Shown here piece after piece: positions 60,094-64,000 of a stretch of 64,000 nt of DNA. Origin of the DNA: Streptomyces sp. RPA4-2 (GTDB lineage Bacteria > Actinomycetota > Actinomycetes > Streptomycetales > Streptomycetaceae); the NCBI RefSeq assembly GCF_012273515.2, contig NZ_CP050975.2:124001-188000 (forward strand), given 5' to 3'. Position 1 is the first letter of the stretch. Each line of letters begins with the position of its first letter. A program made the translations under genes and the position numbers. Under the pieces are notes generated by a model, which worked only from the letters and a program-made list of their open reading frames with translations, was not told where the DNA came from and made no database searches.

Positions 60094-63000
60094 TCACGTC
60101 GTTCCCAGCTCCCTGTCGATGAGGTCGAACAAATCGTCGGCGGTCTCGACCGATTCGAGTTCGCCGTCCCCGGCGTCCGGTTCCCCGGTCCCGGTGACCG
60201 TCACCGGCGCGCCCGACCAGCGGGCCAGCAGGTCCCGCAGCCGGTCGGTGACGCGGGAGCGGACCTCGGTGTCGTCCACGTCGGTGCCGTTCAACGCGGC
60301 GTCCAGGCGGTCCAGTTCGCCCAGCAGGGCCTGCGCGCCGCCGGGCGGGTCGGGCAGGTCGAGCTGGGTCAGCAGGTGGCGGACCTGGACGGCGGGGGTC
60401 GGGTAGTCGAAGACGAGGGTCGCCGGCAGCCGCAGGCCGGTGACGGCGTTGAGGCGGTTGCGCAGTTCGACCGCGGTCAGCGAGTCGAAGCCGAGTTCCT
60501 TGAAGGACTGCTCGGGTTCGATCTCGGCGGCCGAGGAGTGGCCGAGGACGGCCGCGGCCTGCTCGGCGACCGCGTCGAGCAGCAGCTGCTCCCGGTCGGC
60601 GGCCGGCAGCGGGGCCAGCCGCTCCGCGAGGGTCTGGGTGCCGCCGGCCGCGGTGGCGGACGTCTCGGCCCGGCGCCGGGCGGGCGCCTTGACCATGGCG
60701 CGCAGCAGCGGGGGCAGTACGTCGGCGTGTTCGCGCAGGGAGCCGTGGTCGAGGTCCATGGGCAGGAGCACCGCGCGGTCGGTGGCGGGGCCGGCGTCGA
60801 GCAGGCGCATGCCCAGTTCGGCGCCGAGCGGGACCATGCCGGTCCTGGCGTGGCGTTCGCGGTCGGCCTGGCCGAGTTCGCCGGTCATGCCCGCGTCGGG
60901 CAGCCAGGTGCCCCAGGCGAGGGAGGTGCCCGGCAGGCCCAGGTCGCGGCGGTGGTGGGCCAGGGCGTCCAGGAAGGCGTTGGCGGCGGAGTAGTTGGCC
61001 TGTCCGGCGCCGCCGAACGTGCCGGCCACGGACGAGAAGACCACGAACCGTGCGAGGTCCAGGTCGCGGGTCAGTTCGTGCAGGTTGGTCACGGCGTCGG
61101 CCTTGGGCCGCATCGACCGGTCGATGCGTTCCGGTGTCATCGAGGAGATGACACCGTCGGCCAGGACGCCCGCGGTGTGGATGACCGCGGTCAGCGGGTG
61201 GGCCGGGGGCAGTGCGGCGAGGAGGTCGGCGAGGGCGGCGCGGTCGGCGGTGTCGCAGGCGACGATGGCGACATCGGCTCCCAGGGCGGTCAGTTCCTCG
61301 CGCAGTTCGGCGGCGCCGGGCGCGTCGGGTCCCTGCCGGCCGGCCAGGACGAGATGGCGCAGGCCGTGGTGGGCGACCAGGTGGCGGGCCGTGATCCGGC
61401 CCAGCCCGCCGGTGCCGCCGGTGAGCAGGACGGTGCCGTCCGGGTCGGGGGCGGTCGGCAGGGTCAGGACGACCTTGCCGATGTGGCGTGCCTGGCTGAG
61501 GAAGCGGAACGCGTCGGGGGCCCGGCGTACGTCGAACGTGGTCATCGGCAGTGGCGGCAGCACCCCTTCCTCGAAGAGGGTGACCAGTTCGCGCAGCATC
61601 TCCCCGATGCGGTCGGGGCCGGCCTCGACGAGGTCGAAGGCCTGGTAGGCGACGCCCGGGTGGTCCTCGGCGACCTGCCGCGGGTCACGGACGTCGGTCT
61701 TGCCCATTTCCAGGAAGTGTCCGCCGCGCGGCAGCAGCCGCAGTGAGGCGTCCACGAACTCGCGTGCCAGCGAGTCGAGTACGACGTCCACGCCGCGGCC
61801 CTCGGTGGTCTCCAGGAACAGTTTCTCGAAGCCGAGGTCGCGGGAGGAGGCGAGGTGGGCGTCGTCGAGGCCCGCGGCGCGCAGCGCGTCCCACTTGCCG
61901 GGGCTCGCGGTGCCGAACACCTCGGCGCCCAGGTGGCGGGCGAGCCGTACGGCGGCCGTGCCCACTCCCCCGGCGGCGGCGTGCACGAGCACGGACTGGC
62001 CTGGGCGCAGCCCGCCGAGGTCGACGAGTCCGTAGTACGCGGTCAGGTAGACGATGGGCGCGGTGGCGGCCTGGGCGAAGGTCCAGCCGCGCGGGACGGC
62101 GGCGACCATGCGTTCGTCGGCGACGGCGACGGGGCCGAAGGCTCCGGCGAACATGCCCATCACCCGGTCGCCGACGGCGAGTGAGGTGACGTCGGCACCG
62201 GTCTCCGTCACCACGCCGGCGCCTTCCAGGCCGATCGCCGTGGCGTCGCCGGGATACATGCCGAGCGCGGTGAGGACGTCGCGGAAGTTGACGCCCGCGG
62301 CGCGCATCGAGATGCGGACCTCGCGCGGTGCGAGGGGCCCTGTCACCTCGGGGCACGCGGTGAGCTTCAGGCTCTCCAGGGTTCCGCGTTCCTCGACGCA
62401 GAGCCGCCAGGCGGCCGTGTCGGCGGGCTCGGTGAGCGCGCGCCGCACGTCGAGGGGGATGATCTTCGGTGTGGTCACCGTGCCTTCCCTGACGGCCAGT
62501 TCGAGGTGGCCGGAGGCGAGGGCGGCGGGCAGCGCGGCCGCCGAGGCGGGCGCGGTGTCGAGGTCGGCGAGGACGAAACGGCCGGGGTTCTCGGAGCGGG
62601 CCGAGCGGACCAGGCCCCAGGCGGTGGCGCGGGCCGGGTCGGCGGGCCGGGTTCCGACGCGCATGGCGTCGCGGGTGACGACCGCGAGCCGGGCGTGGGC
62701 GAAGCGGGGTTCGTCGAGCCACTGCTGCACGAGCCGCAGTGTGGTGTGCGCGGTGGCGCGTGCGGCGGCGGCCAGACCGCCGGTGTGAGCGTCGGTGTCG
62801 GTGTCCGTGTCCGTGTCCGTGTCGGGCAGGACCAGCAGGACGGTCTCGGGGATCTCGAGGTCCGAGGCGGCGAGCGCGGTCAGGTCGGGGAAGGCCCGCA
62901 CCCGTGAGCCGGCCCGTTCCAGTTCCGCCGTCAGCGGCAGGGCTTCGGCGCCGCCGACCAGGGTCCAGTCCGTGCCGGGCGTCTGGGCGCTCGCGGACAC

Positions 63001-64000
63001 CGGCGCCCAGTCCAGTTCGTACAGGCCTTCCTGGCGCGGTGCGCCGATGGTGGCGCCCGCGAGGTCTCCGGTGAGTTCGCGCAGGGTGAGGGAGCCGACG
63101 GTGGCGACCGGGCGTCCCGTGGTGTCGGCGAGGGCCAGGCCGATCGACTCCGGGCCCGTCTGCACCATGCGCACCCGCAGGGCGTCGGCGCCGGCGGCCT
63201 CCAGGCGGACGTCGTTCCAGGAGAACGGCAGCCGGCCCGCGTCCTTCATGGGCACGAACATCACGGCGTGCAGGGCGGCGTCGAGCAGTGCCGGGTGCAG
63301 GTCGAACGCGTCGGCGGACGGGTCGGCGTCCTCGGGCAGCGCGACCTCGGCGAACACCTCCTCGCCGCGTGTCCACACCGACTTCAGGCCCTGGAAGAGC
63401 GGCCCGTACAGGTGGCCCCGTTCGGCGAACCGCTCGTAGAAGCCGTCGAGGGGTACTTCGTCGGCGTCCTGCGGCGGCCATGCGGTGAAGTCGTAGGGGG
63501 TTTCGGGCGTGGTCGTGGCGTCGGCGGTGAGCAGGCCGGAGGCGTGCAGCGTCCACGGTGTCTCGGGGCCGGCGTCCTCGGTCCGCGTGTGCACGGTGAG
63601 GGTGCGGGCGCCGTTCGCGTCGGCGGCCTCCACGTGCAGTTGTACGTGCAGGGCGCCGCTGTCGGGGAGGGTGAGCGGGGTGAGGATGGTCAGTTCCTCC
63701 ACCCGGTCGCAGCCGACGTGTTCGGCGGCGTGCAGGGCCAGGTCGAGGAAGCCGGTGGCCGGGAACAGGGCCGTGCTGGTGAGGGCGTGGTCCGCGAGCC
63801 AGGTCTGGCCGCGCAGCGACAGGCGTCCGGTGAAGAGGCGGGCGTCGCCTCCGGCCAGTTCGACCGCGGCACCGAGCAGGGGGTGCGCGGCGGGGTCCAG
63901 GCCCGCCGAGCCGACGTCGCCGAGCAGGACGGGCGGTCCGGGCCAGAACCGCTGCCGCTGGAAGGCGTACGTCGGCAGGGTCGTGGTCCGTGCGCCGGTG
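60094..64000 (-). CDS. Modular type I PKS (PKS-E), partial: DH-ER-KR-ACP end
   Basis: The frame is open to the right edge, so the KS, AT and start are outside. The visible part begins at the end of an AT ([12 protein letters not shown]), then DH ([27 protein letters not shown]), ER (about 62420-61465: [14 protein letters not shown] and the NADPH loop [11 protein letters not shown]), KR (LLTGGTGG at about 61435, NYSAAN, LAD) and ACP (GFDSL at about 60485), with a docking tail ending [11 protein letters not shown]. This is a fully reducing module that should leave a methylene. The DH has Ser for Gly in the HxxxGxxxxP motif, a mild change. It is 156 bp upstream of PKS-D, and its tail type fits that N-terminal helix. 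Confidence 0.94.
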   Translation of the reverse strand, partial: TGARTTTLPTYAFQRQRFWPGPPVLLGDVGSAGLDPAAHPLLGAAVELAGGDARLFTGRLSLRGQTWLADHALTSTALFPATGFLDLALHAAEHVGCDRVEELTILTPLTLPDSGALHVQLHVEAADANGARTLTVHTRTEDAGPETPWTLHASGLLTADATTTPETPYDFTAWPPQDADEVPLDGFYERFAERGHLYGPLFQGLKSVWTRGEEVFAEVALPEDADPSADAFDLHPALLDAALHAVMFVPMKDAGRLPFSWNDVRLEAAGADALRVRMVQTGPESIGLALADTTGRPVATVGSLTLRELTGDLAGATIGAPRQEGLYELDWAPVSASAQTPGTDWTLVGGAEALPLTAELERAGSRVRAFPDLTALAASDLEIPETVLLVLPDTDTDTDTDTDAHTGGLAAAARATAHTTLRLVQQWLDEPRFAHARLAVVTRDAMRVGTRPADPARATAWGLVRSARSENPGRFVLADLDTAPASAAALPAALASGHLELAVREGTVTTPKIIPLDVRRALTEPADTAAWRLCVEERGTLESLKLTACPEVTGPLAPREVRISMRAAGVNFRDVLTALGMYPGDATAIGLEGAGVVTETGADVTSLAVGDRVMGMFAGAFGPVAVADERMVAAVPRGWTFAQAATAPIVYLTAYYGLVDLGGLRPGQSVLVHAAAGGVGTAAVRLARHLGAEVFGTASPGKWDALRAAGLDDAHLASSRDLGFEKLFLETTEGRGVDVVLDSLAREFVDASLRLLPRGGHFLEMGKTDVRDPRQVAEDHPGVAYQAFDLVEAGPDRIGEMLRELVTLFEEGVLPPLPMTTFDVRRAPDAFRFLSQARHIGKVVLTLPTAPDPDGTVLLTGGTGGLGRITARHLVAHHGLRHLVLAGRQGPDAPGAAELREELTALGADVAIVACDTADRAALADLLAALPPAHPLTAVIHTAGVLADGVISSMTPERIDRSMRPKADAVTNLHELTRDLDLARFVVFSSVAGTFGGAGQANYSAANAFLDALAHHRRDLGLPGTSLAWGTWLPDAGMTGELGQADRERHARTGMVPLGAELGMRLLDAGPATDRAVLLPMDLDHGSLREHADVLPPLLRAMVKAPARRRAETSATAAGGTQTLAERLAPLPAADREQLLLDAVAEQAAAVLGHSSAAEIEPEQSFKELGFDSLTAVELRNRLNAVTGLRLPATLVFDYPTPAVQVRHLLTQLDLPDPPGGAQALLGELDRLDAALNGTDVDDTEVRSRVTDRLRDLLARWSGAPVTVTGTGEPDAGDGELESVETADDLFDLIDRELGTT
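62795..62824. repeat. GTGTC(C/G) hexamer repeat in PKS-E
   Basis: Five units, the outer two ending in G and the inner three in C, encode a run of Asp-Thr in the structural part of the KR region, just before the ER domain. It is the fourth short tandem repeat seen in linkers or loops of the PKS proteins here. Confidence 0.9.

Overview
The window is very GC-rich, with third-position GC bias and actinomycete-style genes (GTG starts, purine-rich ribosome binding sites, type I polyketide synthases with paired docking helices). It looks like the interior of a large modular polyketide gene cluster from Streptomyces or a close relative. Both ends cut genes: a glycosyltransferase on the left and a PKS on the right.

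Layout, left to right. 1-891 (minus): glycosyltransferase (partial) and a P450 ferredoxin. 1210-5333 (plus): two cytochromes P450 and a BAHD-type acyltransferase. 5726-25036 (minus): two bimodular PKS genes (here PKS-B at 15143-25036, transcribed first, then PKS-A at 5726-15082). 25219-26079 (minus): mqnD. 26476-38403 (plus): mqnE, ferredoxin, type II thioesterase, mqnA, mqnC, an ABC transporter pair, an acyl-CoA ligase/DH/KR/ACP fusion and a KAS III-like enzyme. 38497-64000 (minus): three more PKS genes, transcribed right to left: PKS-E (cut by the edge), PKS-D (split by an apparent frameshift) and PKS-C, which ends in a thioesterase. In total eight complete modules plus the end of a ninth are visible. 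The visible ATs read as malonyl-type except the first AT of PKS-C, which reads as methylmalonyl-type.

The most unusual point is four enzymes of the futalosine (alternative menaquinone) route, MqnA, MqnC, MqnD and MqnE, placed inside the PKS cluster, without futalosine hydrolase MqnB. Together they would turn chorismate into 1,4-dihydroxy-6-naphthoate. Next to them are a ligase that could activate that acid, an ACP fused to it, a KAS III-like enzyme and a BAHD acyltransferase. I infer that the cluster makes its own naphthoate and turns it into a naphthoquinone group on a glycosylated macrolide. From memory, the macrolides PM100117/PM100118 of Streptomyces caniferus carry a naphthoquinone, and their cluster was reported to hold four futalosine-type genes. 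This window may be that cluster or a relative; I cannot check identity here.

Regulation: four 16-bp palindrome-like sites resembling the PAS-LuxR (PimM-type) box lie in the divergent or leader regions before the tailoring genes, the PKS-B/PKS-A operon and the mqn genes, suggesting shared control. Strong inverted repeats sit between convergent units at 5649-5680 and 38441-38481.

I saw no rRNA, tRNA, insertion sequence, CRISPR array or integrase.
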